A stretch of 40,267 nt of DNA, from the NCBI GenBank assembly GCA_015233395.1, contig JADFXV010000004.1, positions 42,501 to 82,767 of the forward strand, written 5' to 3'. Position numbers and translations under genes: made by a program. This stretch comes from Desulfovibrionaceae bacterium (GTDB lineage: Bacteria > Desulfobacterota > Desulfovibrionia > Desulfovibrionales > Desulfovibrionaceae). Below are positions 1 to 9,452 of this stretch, piece by piece (position 1 is the stretch's first letter; each line of letters opens with the position of its first letter). Below the pieces are notes generated by a model. It searched no databases, was not told the origin of the DNA, and saw only the letters and a list, made by a program, of their open reading frames with translations.

Positions 1-217
1 CCGCGTCCGCGCCGCTCGGCCAGACGATGGTTCCGATTTCCGGATCGACGCGGACTTGGCGAAAAAGCTCCAGGTCCCTGAGCGGTTCGAGCATTTCGCC
101 GTTAAGACGTGATTCCAGGTCGACCACCTTGACGACGCCGTTGTCGAAGCCAAGACGCAGACGGTAGCCGTCCAGATATTGCACGCTGACCACGTCGATA
201 AGAAGATGTTCGTCCAT
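1..217 (-). CDS. DUF2442 domain protein, C-terminus cut by window edge
   Basis: The reading frame starts at the ATG at 217 and is still open at base 1, so the C-terminus is missing. A GGAG-type ribosome site lies just upstream. The visible 72 residues begin MDEHLLIDVVSVQYLDGYRL and continue with a stretch containing FDNGVVKVVDL and a later LFRQVRVDPEIGTIVWPSG. This is the typical layout of DUF2442 proteins: a short beta-rich domain with a conserved pattern around GTIVWPNGAD. The family has no firmly established biochemical role and is often found next to DUF4160 genes, as here, with 11 bases between the two genes. The pair is sometimes regarded as toxin-antitoxin-like, which is an inference and not shown by this sequence. 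Confidence 0.8.
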   Translation of the reverse strand, partial: MDEHLLIDVVSVQYLDGYRLRLGFDNGVVKVVDLESRLNGEMLEPLRDLELFRQVRVDPEIGTIVWPSGADA

Positions 218-228
218 ATCCCGCTCCG

Positions 229-495
229 CTAGGGCAAGGGCGCGATCGGCGCAAGACTGGCCGCCCGCGTGGCCCGTTCGTAGTTTTCCAGCAATTCCGC
301 GTTGTGCATGTCCGCCCACTCCAATACCAGTCTTTCCGCGCGAGGCGGCAGTTTTCCGGCCACGCAGGCAAGCGGGTCCAAGGAAAACGAGGCTCGGAAT
401 TTTCCGTACCTGGCGTGAAAATGAGGAAAGCGCCGGCCGCTCTCCAAAAAGTTCATGAGTATGACGATCCCGTAAAACCGGCAGATCGTGGGCAT
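229..495 (-). CDS. DUF4160 domain protein
   Basis: This gene encodes an 88-residue protein beginning MPTICRFYGIVILMNF. The segment with FPHFHARYG, followed by the C-terminal RLVLEWADMHNAELLENYE, is the hallmark of DUF4160 (short proteins with a PPHFH motif and a W-x-E/D-x-H-x-x-EL-x-x-NW helix). The PPHFH motif is slightly altered here to FPHFH. The start ATG at 495 has a GGGAGA ribosome site 5-6 bases upstream. The gene precedes the DUF2442 gene on the same strand with an 11-base gap, so the two are almost certainly co-transcribed. The molecular function of the family is unknown. A small two-gene regulatory or toxin-antitoxin-like module is plausible but unproven. Confidence 0.85.
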   Translation of the reverse strand: MPTICRFYGIVILMNFLESGRRFPHFHARYGKFRASFSLDPLACVAGKLPPRAERLVLEWADMHNAELLENYERATRAASLAPIAPLP

Positions 496-528
496 GAATT
501 CTCCCTGGAAATATTCGTTTCAATTTCT

Positions 529-543
529 CCATGCCAGGCATGG
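529..543. promoter_or_regulatory. 15-bp perfect palindrome upstream of the DUF4160 gene
   Basis: CCATGCC-A-GGCATGG is a perfect inverted repeat with a one-base centre, ending 34 bases upstream of the DUF4160 start codon. On the minus strand it falls between a TTGAGC (a possible -35) and an AT-rich stretch, so it is positioned like an operator for the two-gene unit. No clear -10 could be identified. The operator role is inference. Confidence 0.35.
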
Positions 544-647
544 CTCAAATCGGCAAGAGTTCCATTGATCCAATCTGTCCGTCGGCCGGCGTTGAAAGTC
601 GCGCGGTGAAAGGCGCGAGGAAAACCCCGATCCACGCCACGCGGAAA

Positions 648-690
648 GGGATTCCAAAGGGGGTCGCCCCTTTGGCCGCCGGAGGCGTTT
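648..690 (-). repeat. Family A palindromic repeat, copy 1
   Basis: The element reads, on the plus strand, GGGATTCCAAAGG, a short loop region, CCTTTGG and then CCGCCGGAGGCGTTTT. Its core is the inverted repeat CCAAAGGGG/CCCCTTTGG. In transcript sense (minus) it begins about 46 bases after the stop codon of the methyltransferase gene. Related copies lie at 12123-12163, 36505-36546 and 38050-38091, with a degenerate one at 15436-15475. Confidence 0.8.
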
Positions 691-735
691 TCGCCACGGC
701 CCGGCTCGGCCTGGTCCAGTCCGCTGGGCCGATCT

Positions 736-1473
736 CTAGCCGGGCGAGGGTTCGGTGGAGAAGGCGGCGAGCGGGGTGAGCGGGCGTTCGCGAAAAAAGT
801 CCGCCCGTAGGGCGCAATAGGCCCCGAGCGGCGGATAAAACACCAGGCCGTTTATCTGGCTGAAGGGAAATTTGAATCGCCAGGTTCCGGGCGGCCCGGC
901 CAGAACCGAGCGCATGGCCAGGTCGGGGGAACCGAGTATGGGACGCGCCAGGGCGCGCATTTCCCAGGGCGAAAACCAGCGGGCGCTCGCCAACCGGCCG
1001 GGGGGCTTGCCGGGCCGGACCCTGCCGGCGCTGTAATAGTAGAACGAATAGCGGTTGAGAAAGCCGATCAGAAGTCCCTTGCGCGAAACCCGCGCCGCCT
1101 CCCGGACGACCGCGTCCGGATCGTCGCAGAATTCCAGCACCGACAGGAGCACCGCATAGTCGAACTGCTTGTCGTCAAACGGCAGGTGCGCCGCGTCGGC
1201 GAGATGCAGATCGACCGCGCCGCCCAGGCGCGCGCGGGCGGCTTCGAGCATCACCGGAGAATTGTCCACGGCCGAGACGTCAAAACCGTCGCGGTGGAGC
1301 ACGTTGGCGAAAATGCCCGGACCGCAGCCGATGTCGAGCAGCCGCTGGCCGCGCCTGGGCCAGCTCGACATCATCGACTCGATCAGCCGCACCTCCTGGG
1401 CAAAGGCGAAGCAACCCTCGGCGGTCTCAAACCACTGCTCATACCGCCGCGCGTCCGTCGCATCCCAGGCCAT
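736..1473 (-). CDS. Class I SAM-dependent methyltransferase
   Basis: This is a 245-residue protein beginning MAWDATDARRYEQWFE. The start ATG at 1473 is preceded by a GGAG site. Motif I for S-adenosylmethionine binding is LLDIGCGPG at residues 45-53, followed by an acidic residue at the end of strand 2 (SAVD, 67-70), a LADAAHLPF segment (91-99) and a motif IV-like YAVLLSVLEFCDDP. This layout is Methyltransf_11 (UbiE/BioC-like). The substrate cannot be read from the sequence. The C-terminal third, with RYSFYYYSAGR and a hydrophobic tail, is typical of small-molecule methyltransferases acting on lipids or quinone-like substrates, but that is a guess. It stands alone between repeat elements, downstream of livF on the same strand but 376 bases away. 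Confidence 0.85.
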   Translation of the reverse strand: MAWDATDARRYEQWFETAEGCFAFAQEVRLIESMMSSWPRRGQRLLDIGCGPGIFANVLHRDGFDVSAVDNSPVMLEAARARLGGAVDLHLADAAHLPFDDKQFDYAVLLSVLEFCDDPDAVVREAARVSRKGLLIGFLNRYSFYYYSAGRVRPGKPPGRLASARWFSPWEMRALARPILGSPDLAMRSVLAGPPGTWRFKFPFSQINGLVFYPPLGAYCALRADFFRERPLTPLAAFSTEPSPG

Positions 1474-1505
1474 GATCGCTCCGTGGAAGAAGGGGTGGGA
1501 GGAAC

Positions 1506-1600
1506 CCAGGGGAAAACCCCTTTTGTGAACAAGGGGACCACTGTCCCGGGGGGGCCTCCCCGCCCCCCCTTTCCTCGAAAACTTTTTCGGGGTTGGGCAG
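1506..1600 (-). repeat. Family B terminator-like repeat, degenerate copy
   Basis: This stretch has the parts of the family B element in reverse orientation: AAAACCCCTTTTGTGAAC with a partly matching AAGGGG arm, a G/C-homopolymer region, and GAAAACTTTTTCGGGG. The hairpin is imperfect. Together with the copy at 1758-1839 it fills most of the 376-base gap between the methyltransferase gene and livF. I see no gene in that gap. Confidence 0.65.
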
Positions 1601-1757
1601 GAGGGAAGGACCAAATCCACATTGGACCGATGAAGTTTCCGATAAATCGGGGGAAAAGACAAGACGGGAATAAAAGACGGGAATGAAAGCGGGGGGGCGG
1701 GAGAGCGCGGAATCAAGCGTGGCGATCGGCAGGGCAATTCGTGAATCGCCCTTCTTT

Positions 1758-1839
1758 CGTCCTCGCTCCCCCGAAAAAGTTTTTTGGAGGGGAGGGTCCG
1801 GGAGGGGAACCTTTTGTCCACAAAAGGTTCCCCTCCCGG
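1758..1839 (-). terminator. Family B repeat with 20-bp hairpin, likely livF terminator
   Basis: Bases 1798-1817 and 1820-1839 form a perfect 20-bp inverted repeat (CCGGGAGGGGAACCTTTTGT and its complement). It lies 10 bases beyond the livF stop in transcript sense. Further downstream in transcript sense is the conserved AAAAAACTTTTTC block of the family. The hairpin should halt or protect transcripts of the liv operon. It has no classical U-tract directly after the stem, so the mechanism is uncertain. Confidence 0.6.
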
Positions 1840-1849
1840 TTCTCTCTCT

Positions 1850-2549
<700 letters not shown>

Positions 2550-2557
<8 letters not shown>

Positions 2558-3341
2558 GGGCCATCCCCCGGCCCAGGTAGGCCTCGATCACTCTCGGGTT
2601 ATCGCGGATTTCGCGCGGCGCGCCCTGGGCGATCAGCTCGCCGTGGTCGAGCACCGTCAGGCTCCGGCAGATTTTCATGACCAGTTTCATGTCGTGTTCG
2701 ATGAGGATCACGCTCACCCCGCTGTCCACGATGGCCTGGATCAAGTCCGTCAGCGCGCCGGTCTCGCGCGGATTCATCCCGGCCGCCGGTTCGTCAAGCA
2801 AAAGGAGTTTGGGGTCGGCGGCCAGGGCCCGGGCGATCTCCAGGCGGCGCTGGTCGCCGTAGCACAGGCTCGACGCGGGCTGATCCGCGGCCGCTTCCAG
2901 TCCCACGAAGGCCAGGCGCGCCAGGCTGTCCCCGGTGATCGCCTTTTCCTCGGCGCGCTGCCCGGGCGTTCGCAGCACCGCCCCGAAAAAACCGGCCTTG
3001 GTGCGGCAATGCCGGCCGATGCGCACATTGTCCAACACCGACAGCGAGGAAAAAAGCCGGATGTTCTGGAAGGTTCGCGACACGCCGAGCGCGGTCATGC
3101 GTTCCGGGCGAAAGCCGCCGACGCTCAGCTCGCGATGTCCGGGGCGGAAAAGGATCTCGCCGCCGGTCGGCTTGTACAAGCCGGCGATGCAGTTAAAAAG
3201 CGTCGTCTTGCCCGCGCCGTTGGGGCCGATCAGGCCCATCACGCCGTCGCGCGGCGCGTCAAAACTGACATCGGTCAGGGCCATGAGCCCTCCGAAGCGC
3301 ATGCTCAGGCCGCTGACGCGAAGAAGAGGTTTAATGTCCAC
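2550..3341 (-). CDS. livG: Branched-chain amino acid ABC transporter ATPase LivG
   Basis: The protein has 263 residues and is the partner ATPase of LivF. Walker A is GPNGAGKTT at residues 39-47, preceded by MRFGGLMALTDVSF, which is characteristic of LivG. The signature region reads LCYGDQRRLEIARAL, where the usual LSGGQ is replaced by a YGDQRR variant as is normal in LivG, and Walker B is LLLLDEPAAGMNP. The C-terminal IEHDMKLVMKICRSLTVLDHG contains the switch histidine. The gene follows livM after 82 bases and overlaps livF by 8. Hydrolysis by the LivG/LivF pair would power import through LivH and LivM. Confidence 0.93.
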
Positions 3342-3423
3342 GCGGTTTCCTTTGCCCGGGGGAAAATCCCGGCTTTTCCGGCTCGTCTCCGGCGATGAAC
3401 GAAGCGCGCCCCGGCCCGGGACG

Positions 3424-4425
3424 TCACCCGGCCGGGCAGTCGGGTTGCCTGGCCGAGGCGGCGAACAGGCCGCCGGGGCGAAAGCGCATAATCAGGATCA
3501 TGATCAGCCCGTAGGCCAAAAAACGGGCCTCGACCGGAATGCCCAGGCCCGGCAGCAGGGCGCGCAGCGCTTCGCCGAGCCCGATCAGCGTCGCCGCGCC
3601 GGCGCAGGCTCCGGCAATGCCGCCAAGCCCTCCCAGGACCACCATGCACAAAACCAAGAACGACTCCCAGAATTTGAACATGTCCGGGGAGAGAAATTGC
3701 GACCAGCGGGCCAAAAACGCCCCGGCCAAGGCGCCGATCCCGGCCGAAACGGCAAAGGCCAGGGTCTTGCAGCGCCCGACGTCGACCCCGGCCGAGGCGG
3801 CCGCGAGTTCGTCCTCGCGGATGGCCAGCCAGGCCCGGCCCAGCCGCGACGCCTTGGCGCGGCGCAGCACGGCGGCCACCGAGGCGGCCATGGCCAGGGC
3901 GAGGTAAAAATAGGGCGCTTCGCCGGAAAATTCATAGCACAGCGGCGTCCCAGGCCGAAAAAAAGCGCTCAACCATCCGAAATCAAGGCTCACCGGAGCG
4001 ATCCCGGGTAGGCCGAGCGGGCCGCGCGTCAGCCAGATCTCGTTGGTCAAGACCATGACCACCAGCTCGGAAAAGCCGAAGGTCACGATGGCGAAATAGT
4101 CCCCGGTCAGGCGCAGAACCGGCGCGCCGCGCAGAACGCCGAAAAACGCGCCGCAGACGCAGGCCAGGGGCGCGACGACCCAGAAGGAAAGATCGTACGC
4201 CAGGGTCAAAAGCCCGGCGGTGTATGCCCCGATGCCGTAAAATCCGACAAAGCCGAGATCGAGCAGGCCGCAGAAGCCGGGCGTCACGCCGAGCCCCATG
4301 GCCAGGACCATGTAGACCAGGACCAGCACCAGCACGTGCAGGACGTACTGATCGGCCCACGGGCCGGCCGGATACGCCAGGGCGGCGGCGAGCAAAAGCC
4401 ACAATGCGGGGGCCAGGCGTTTCAC
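3424..4425 (-). CDS. livM: Branched-chain amino acid ABC transporter permease LivM
   Basis: The protein has 333 residues with many hydrophobic segments, starting with an N-terminal transmembrane helix (LAPALWLLLAAALAYPAG). Family-typical blocks are LDLGFVGFYGIGAYTAGLL near residue 57 and LRLTGDYFAIVTFGFSELV near 108, with VVLGGLGGIAGACAGAA near 265. It forms the transmembrane channel with LivH. Only 3 bases separate its start from the livH stop, so the two permeases are translationally linked. The C-terminal MILIMRFRPGGLF is the normal family ending. Nothing in the sequence indicates truncation. Confidence 0.92.
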   Translation of the reverse strand: MKRLAPALWLLLAAALAYPAGPWADQYVLHVLVLVLVYMVLAMGLGVTPGFCGLLDLGFVGFYGIGAYTAGLLTLAYDLSFWVVAPLACVCGAFFGVLRGAPVLRLTGDYFAIVTFGFSELVVMVLTNEIWLTRGPLGLPGIAPVSLDFGWLSAFFRPGTPLCYEFSGEAPYFYLALAMAASVAAVLRRAKASRLGRAWLAIREDELAAASAGVDVGRCKTLAFAVSAGIGALAGAFLARWSQFLSPDMFKFWESFLVLCMVVLGGLGGIAGACAGAATLIGLGEALRALLPGLGIPVEARFLAYGLIMILIMRFRPGGLFAASARQPDCPAG

Positions 4426-4428
4426 GGC

Positions 4429-5322
4429 TCAGGCCTTGTCCCGGCCGGCGGCGCCGTTTTGGCCGAGCAGACCGGCCGGGCGCAGCACAATGACCGCGAT
4501 GAGCACGGCGTAGGCCACGCCGTCGCGATAGGTCGAGGAGACGTAGCCCGCTCCGAGCGTCTCGGCCACGCCCAGGATCACGCCGCCGAGCATGGCCCCG
4601 GGAACCGAGCCGACGCCGCCGAGCACCGCGGCGGCGAAGGCCTTGACCCCGGCGTTGTAACCCATGGTCGGGGTCAGCGAATTGTATTGGATGGCGGTCA
4701 AGACGCCGGCCGCGGCCCCAAGCCCGGATCCCAGGGCGAAGGTCAGCGAGATCACCCGGTTGACGCTCACTCCCATCAATCTGGCGCACACCCGGTTCTG
4801 GGCCAGGGCGCGCATGGCCGCGCCCGCCCTGGTGCGCCGTATGAACAGATGCAAGCCGGCCATGAGCGCAAGCGACACCAGGCAGATGACCACCTGCAAG
4901 CCGTTCACCCGGACCGCATACAGCTCAAAGGCGGTCTGGCCGAAAAACGCCGGCAGGGCCTCGCGGACAAAGGGCCTGGGCCGGCTGCCCCAAATCACCA
5001 AGGCCAGATTTTGCAAAAATATCGACATGCCGATGGCAGTGATCAGGGCCGCGAGCCGGGGCGCTGCGCGCAGCGGCCGGTAGGCGACGGCGTCGATGGC
5101 GATCCCGATCGCGGCGCAGGCGCCCACGCTGAGCGCGCAGGCAAGAGCCAGCGGCAGACCGATGCCGAGGGCGCTCACGCACAAGAACGCGCCCAGCATG
5201 AAGACTTCGCCGTGGGCGAAATTGATCAGTCCGATCACGCCGTAAACCATGGTGTAGCCCACCGCGATCAGGGCGTACAAGAGGCCCAGCGTCAGGCCGT
5301 TGACGAGTTGCTGGACGAGCAT
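4429..5322 (-). CDS. livH: Branched-chain amino acid ABC transporter permease LivH
   Basis: The protein has 297 residues and opens with LVQQLVNGLTLGLLYALIAV, followed by GYTMVYGVIGLINFAHGEVF, the most conserved stretch of LivH-type permeases. Later blocks include LAQNRVCARLMGVSVNRVI near residue 173 and AAVLGGVGSVPGAMLGGVILG near 231. It is an inner-membrane protein of about eight helices. It is separated from the upstream adaptor gene by 147 bases, unlike the 3-base spacing to livM, so it may have its own promoter or rely on read-through from livK. The start at 5322 gives the expected family N-terminus. Confidence 0.92.
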   Translation of the reverse strand: MLVQQLVNGLTLGLLYALIAVGYTMVYGVIGLINFAHGEVFMLGAFLCVSALGIGLPLALACALSVGACAAIGIAIDAVAYRPLRAAPRLAALITAIGMSIFLQNLALVIWGSRPRPFVREALPAFFGQTAFELYAVRVNGLQVVICLVSLALMAGLHLFIRRTRAGAAMRALAQNRVCARLMGVSVNRVISLTFALGSGLGAAAGVLTAIQYNSLTPTMGYNAGVKAFAAAVLGGVGSVPGAMLGGVILGVAETLGAGYVSSTYRDGVAYAVLIAVIVLRPAGLLGQNGAAGRDKA

Positions 5323-5469
5323 GGGCGGCGGGCTCGGGAACCGGGGGACAACCCTTTTACGCGGGGGTTTCTCCTGGGTCCTTGTTTCGGGAAATTGCCT
5401 TCATGGACAGCGGCCGGTCTCCCGCGTGAAATATTTTGGGCGAAACAAAAAAATGGTCGCGTACTGTTC

Positions 5470-6381
5470 CTAATTTGCCAAGTAGACATGGCCGACATAG
5501 CCTTCTTTGATCTCCAAATTTCCGTTTTCGATAAAGACGTCGACTTCAAAGACCGAAGGCTTGCTTTTGTCTTCGGCGTTGATCGAGGACCACTGCGCTT
5601 TTGAAACGACCCCGCGATAGACTTTATTGCTGATTGAATCGAACTTTACATTGACGTTTTGGCCTTCCTTGATGCCTTGGAGTGAGGCCTCATAGGCCTC
5701 GCAGACCAGTTTGACGTGCGACATGTCTCCGATGATGAAGGCCTTGACGTCATTCTTCAATTCGGCGCCGACCTGAAAATCGGAATTCATCCATAAGATA
5801 TGTCCCTCAATCGGGGCATGCATCCGTAACTGGAGCTTGACGTCTTTGCGGGTGGCATTGCGTATGCCTTGATTATACCAGACAACCATTTGCTCCGAGC
5901 GCACTTCGTCTTTGGCGTTTGCGAGGTTTTCATTGACTGCATCAAGTTGTATTTCCAAGGAATTTATCGACATATTGAGGTTGTTTATCTGCGATTGAGT
6001 GCCCATGTTTTTTCGCATATAATTATCATAGAGATTTGCCTGACGCAAATCATCGTGCAAAGATCGGAGGATGCTTTGTTTCTTCCATTCCAAATCGTAT
6101 ATTTTCGCCATCGATAGTTTCGACTTGAATTCCATCAGACGTTTGCTGTCGCCGTCGTAGGAAAGCAGGGTGGCGTTTGCTTTCACGAACTGTCCGATGG
6201 CGACATTGACTTCCTTGATTTTTCCGAACCCGGAGGTGCGCAGTTCCACCCGGCTTTGGGCATAGGCCTTTCCGGAAAAAACCGGTTCGCTGTTTTGCGC
6301 GTACGCGGCTGCCTGGCTCAAGGCCAGCAGGCAGCAGGCAAGGCCGATCGTCTTGGCGAGTCGATGCATATATTGTCTCAT
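5470..6381 (-). CDS. Secreted HlyD/RND-type periplasmic adaptor-like protein
   Basis: I chose the ATG at 6381 because it gives a clean signal peptide, MRQYMHRLAKTIGLACCLLA then LSQAAAYAQ, for a 303-residue protein. Upstream in-frame codons would overlap livK without adding homologous sequence. The segment FSGKAYAQSRVELRTSGFGKI with EVNVAIGQFVKANATLLSYD is the split lipoyl-like domain of membrane fusion proteins. A predicted coiled coil of about 110 residues follows, then LRMHAPIEGHI closing the lipoyl domain and a beta-barrel region ending KEGYVGHVYLAN. No ABC or RND partner adjoins it. It sits inside the liv gene row and is AT-richer than its neighbours (23 of 60 bases are G or C at 6001-6060, against 43 of 60 at 7561-7620), suggesting later acquisition. 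Partner and cargo are unknown. Confidence 0.75.
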   Translation of the reverse strand: MRQYMHRLAKTIGLACCLLALSQAAAYAQNSEPVFSGKAYAQSRVELRTSGFGKIKEVNVAIGQFVKANATLLSYDGDSKRLMEFKSKLSMAKIYDLEWKKQSILRSLHDDLRQANLYDNYMRKNMGTQSQINNLNMSINSLEIQLDAVNENLANAKDEVRSEQMVVWYNQGIRNATRKDVKLQLRMHAPIEGHILWMNSDFQVGAELKNDVKAFIIGDMSHVKLVCEAYEASLQGIKEGQNVNVKFDSISNKVYRGVVSKAQWSSINAEDKSKPSVFEVDVFIENGNLEIKEGYVGHVYLAN

Positions 6382-6451
6382 GTGGCTCACGTCCGGGGGG
6401 ATACGGTTTTTTTGAGGAAACGGGATTTTCCCCGATTCCCGTCGAGCTTTC

Positions 6452-7618
6452 TCAATCGTCATGCGCCATCTGCAGCGGCGCGGCGACAAATTTCCGGTCG
6501 GCCACGGTTTTGACGAAGGCCGGTTTTTGGCAATCGCCGTTGTGGTCGAAAAAGGTTGGTCCGGTGACGCCGAAATAGGCGGTATCCTTGGAGTTCATGG
6601 CTGCCAGGGCCTCGCGAACCTTGTCCCGGGCGGGGCCGGTATTGGCCAGAACTCCGGCGATCAGGCCGGTGGCGTCGTAGGCGTTGGCGCTCATGTAGTC
6701 CGGGTCGCGTTTGAAACGGGCCTTGAAGGCGTCGATGAAGGCCGCCGCCTCGGGACCGGCGGCTTCGGCCAGGAAGGGCGCGGTCAAAAACGTGCCCTCG
6801 GCCGCCGGACCGGCGATTTTGATGTAGTCTTCGTTGTCTAGGCCGTCGGCGCCGAATTTGGGGACCGTGAGGCCGACTTTGGCGGCCTGGTCGGCGATGA
6901 GCGCGCCTTCGGCGGAGTAGCCGGCGATGAACAGGGCGTCCGGGTCCGCGGCCTTGATCTTGGTTAACTGGGCGGTGAAGTCCTGGGCGCCTTTGAGATA
7001 GGCTTCGACGCCGGTCACGGTCAGCCCGAGCGAGCGCGCCTCGGCCTGGAAGGCTTCGGCCAGGCCGAGGCCGTAATCGTTCATGTCGTGGAACACGGCC
7101 ACCCGGCGCAGGCCCATGACCCGGGCGATATAGCGGGCCAGGAACCTACCCTGGAAGTCGTCGCGGTAGATGGTGCGGAAGGACCAGGTTTCTCCCTGTT
7201 TGTCCTTGTTTTTTTCGCTGATGGCGATGTTGGTGGCGGTGGGGGAGAGGGCGGGCAGGCCGGCCTTGATATAGGCCGGCAGGGCGGCCAGATGGGCCGA
7301 GGAGCACAGGTGCCCGATCACGGCGGCGACGCTCTCGTCCTGGACGATCTTGGCGGCGACGGTGGCCGCCTCGCGGGGTTCGCACTGCTCGTCGAGGAAG
7401 AGGGCTTCAAGCTTGACGCCGCCGACGCCGCCTTTCGCGTTGATCTCCTCGACCTTGAGGGTCACGCCGGCCTTGATGTTGTCGCCGTAGGCGGCGACGT
7501 TGCCGGTATAGGCGGCGGGCACGGCGATCCTGACGGCGTCGCCGGCCAGGGCCGGGCAGGCGCAGGCCAGGCCGGCGAGGACGGCGAGCAGGAGGCGCAG
7601 ACGGTAGGTGAGCATCAT
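6452..7618 (-). CDS. livK: Branched-chain amino acid ABC transporter substrate-binding protein
   Basis: The protein has 388 residues from the ATG at 7618. The start was chosen because it gives a signal peptide (MMLTYRLRLLLAVLAGLACA, cleavage near CPALAG); no strong ribosome site is visible. The mature part opens AVRIAVPAAYTGNVAAYGDN, as in type I periplasmic binding proteins of the LivJ/LivK group. It continues with KVEEINAKGGVGGVKLE, VAAVIGHLCSSAHLAALPAY and LSPTATNIAIS, and later VAVFHDMNDYGLGLAEAF. It should capture the ligand in the periplasm and hand it to LivHM. It is the first gene of the liv unit and is 70 bases from the inserted adaptor gene. Ligand specificity within the family cannot be read by eye. 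Confidence 0.9.
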   Translation of the reverse strand: MMLTYRLRLLLAVLAGLACACPALAGDAVRIAVPAAYTGNVAAYGDNIKAGVTLKVEEINAKGGVGGVKLEALFLDEQCEPREAATVAAKIVQDESVAAVIGHLCSSAHLAALPAYIKAGLPALSPTATNIAISEKNKDKQGETWSFRTIYRDDFQGRFLARYIARVMGLRRVAVFHDMNDYGLGLAEAFQAEARSLGLTVTGVEAYLKGAQDFTAQLTKIKAADPDALFIAGYSAEGALIADQAAKVGLTVPKFGADGLDNEDYIKIAGPAAEGTFLTAPFLAEAAGPEAAAFIDAFKARFKRDPDYMSANAYDATGLIAGVLANTGPARDKVREALAAMNSKDTAYFGVTGPTFFDHNGDCQKPAFVKTVADRKFVAAPLQMAHDD

Positions 7619-7736
7619 GGCTGTATTCACATCGAGATTTGGAGTTGTCCCCGCCAGGTCCGCCGCTTGGCGATGGGACGCCGCGGCCGCCCATGGTCTG
7701 CGGCGTAAGACGCCCAAAACCACTGTATCTTGTCCA

Positions 7737-7764
7737 GGGGGCTGCCGCCCCCGGCCCCCGCGTA
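7737..7764. repeat. Family C palindrome (GGGGGC hairpin), copy 1
   Basis: GGGGGC (737-742 of kilobase 7) and GCCCCC (747-752) form a short GC hairpin with loop TGCC, followed by a further C-rich run. It lies just beyond the ilvD stop in transcript sense, within the 172-base gap between ilvD and livK. Similar elements occur at 12001-12044 and 38141-38187. Confidence 0.5.
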
Positions 7765-7790
7765 GAACCGGCCCCCTCCCGGCCGTCCGC

Positions 7791-9452
7791 CTATTCGAAC
7801 ACCGCGCCCTTGGCCGCCGAGGAGACCAGTTTGGCGTAGCGGCGCAAAAGCGGCGAGGCGACGGTTTTTTGCAGCGGGGTGAAGCCCTGGCGCCGCCGGG
7901 CCATTTCGTCTTCGGTCACGAGCAGATTAAGTTTGCGTTCGGGAATGTCAATTTCGATGGCGTCGCCCTCGCGGACCAGGGCGATGGGTCCGGCTTGGGC
8001 GGCTTCGGGCGAGACGTGTCCGATGGCCGCGCCGCGCGTGCCGCCGGAGAAGCGGCCGTCGGTGATCAGGGCCACGTCCGCGCCCAGGCCCATGCCCATG
8101 ATGGTGGCTGTGGGCGAGAGCATTTCGCGCATGCCGGGGCCCCCTTTGGGCCCTTCGTAGGCGATGACGATGACGTCGCCTTTCTTGATGTCGCCGCCGA
8201 GGATGGCGGCGCTGGCGGCCTCCTCGGAGTTGAACACCCGGGCCGGGCCGGTGTGGCGCATCATTTCCGGGGCCACGGCCGATTGCTTGACCACGGCGCC
8301 GTCCGGGGCGAGCGAACCGCGCAGGATGGCGATGCCGCCTTGGGGCGAGTAGGGCGCGTGCGCCCGGATGACGTCCGGGTCGAGGATGCGCGCGTTCAGG
8401 GCGGCGAGGTTTTCGCCCAGGGTCAGGCCGGTGACGGTGAGCGCGGAGGCGTCGATCAGGCCCAGGCCGGCCAGGGCGTTGATGACCGCCGGGATGCCGC
8501 CGGCCTGGTGCAGGTCGGAGAGGTGATGATGGCCGGCCGGGGAGAGTTTGCACAGATTGGGAGTGGCGCGGCTGACCTCGTCGAAGAATTCGAGCGGCAA
8601 TTTGAGGCCGGCTTCGGCGAACACGGCCGGCAGATGCAGGACGGTGTTGGTCGAGCAGCCGAGAGCCATGTCCATGGTCACGGCGTTGCGCAGGCTTTTT
8701 TCGGTGACGATGTCGCGCGGCCGGATATTTTTGGCCAAAAGCTCCATGATCTTCATGCCGGCGGTCTTGGCCAGGCGCACGCGCTGCGCGGTGACGGCCG
8801 GAATGGTCCCGTTGCCGGGCAGGGCCAGTCCCACGGATTCGGACAGGCAGTTCATGGAGTTGGCGGTGAACATGCCGGCGCAGGAGCCGCAGCCCGGGCA
8901 GGCTTCGGTTTCGAGTTCGGCCAGCTCGCCAGCGTCCATGGTCCCGGTTCTGACCTGGCCCACGGCCTCGAAGACCGAGATCAGGTCGCAGGACTTGCCC
9001 CGGTGCGTCCCGCCCATCATCGGTCCGCCGCTGACCAGCAGGGCCGGGATGTTCAGGCGCAGGGCGGCCATGAGCATGGCCGGCACGACCTTGTCGCAGT
9101 TGGGGATGAGCACGAGCGCGTCGAAGGGATGGGCGGTGGCCATGATTTCGATGGAATCGGCGATGACTTCGCGGCTGGGCAGGGAGAAGCTCATGCCCTC
9201 GTGGTGCATGGCCAGGCCGTCGCACACGCCGATGACCGGGAATTCGACCGGCACGCCTCCGGCCAGGCGCACTCCGTCCTTGACCGCGCGGGCGATGATG
9301 TCGAGGTGCAGATGGCCGGGCACGATTTCGTTGGCGGAATTGACCACCCCGATCAGGGGGCGGCTCATTTCTTCCCGGGTGAGCCCCAGGGCGTACAAAA
9401 GCGAGCGGTGCGGGGCTTTTTCCAGTCCGTGGGTCATTTTTTCGCTGCGCAT
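7791..9452 (-). CDS. ilvD: Dihydroxy-acid dehydratase
   Basis: The protein has 553 residues, the usual length for IlvD. It dehydrates 2,3-dihydroxy-isovalerate and 2,3-dihydroxy-3-methylvalerate in valine, leucine and isoleucine synthesis, using an Fe-S cluster in the cytoplasm. Conserved blocks are [15 protein letters not shown] (37-51), [13 protein letters not shown] (75-87), [19 protein letters not shown] (116-134) and [18 protein letters not shown] (185-202), with cysteines in each of the last three. It starts at the ATG at 9452 behind an AAGGA site. Its position directly upstream of the liv importer, on the same strand, links synthesis and uptake of branched-chain amino acids, though the 172-base gap leaves room for a separate liv promoter. 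Confidence 0.96.
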   Translation of the reverse strand: MRSEKMTHGLEKAPHRSLLYALGLTREEMSRPLIGVVNSANEIVPGHLHLDIIARAVKDGVRLAGGVPVEFPVIGVCDGLAMHHEGMSFSLPSREVIADSIEIMATAHPFDALVLIPNCDKVVPAMLMAALRLNIPALLVSGGPMMGGTHRGKSCDLISVFEAVGQVRTGTMDAGELAELETEACPGCGSCAGMFTANSMNCLSESVGLALPGNGTIPAVTAQRVRLAKTAGMKIMELLAKNIRPRDIVTEKSLRNAVTMDMALGCSTNTVLHLPAVFAEAGLKLPLEFFDEVSRATPNLCKLSPAGHHHLSDLHQAGGIPAVINALAGLGLIDASALTVTGLTLGENLAALNARILDPDVIRAHAPYSPQGGIAILRGSLAPDGAVVKQSAVAPEMMRHTGPARVFNSEEAASAAILGGDIKKGDVIVIAYEGPKGGPGMREMLSPTATIMGMGLGADVALITDGRFSGGTRGAAIGHVSPEAAQAGPIALVREGDAIEIDIPERKLNLLVTEDEMARRRQGFTPLQKTVASPLLRRYAKLVSSAAKGAVFE

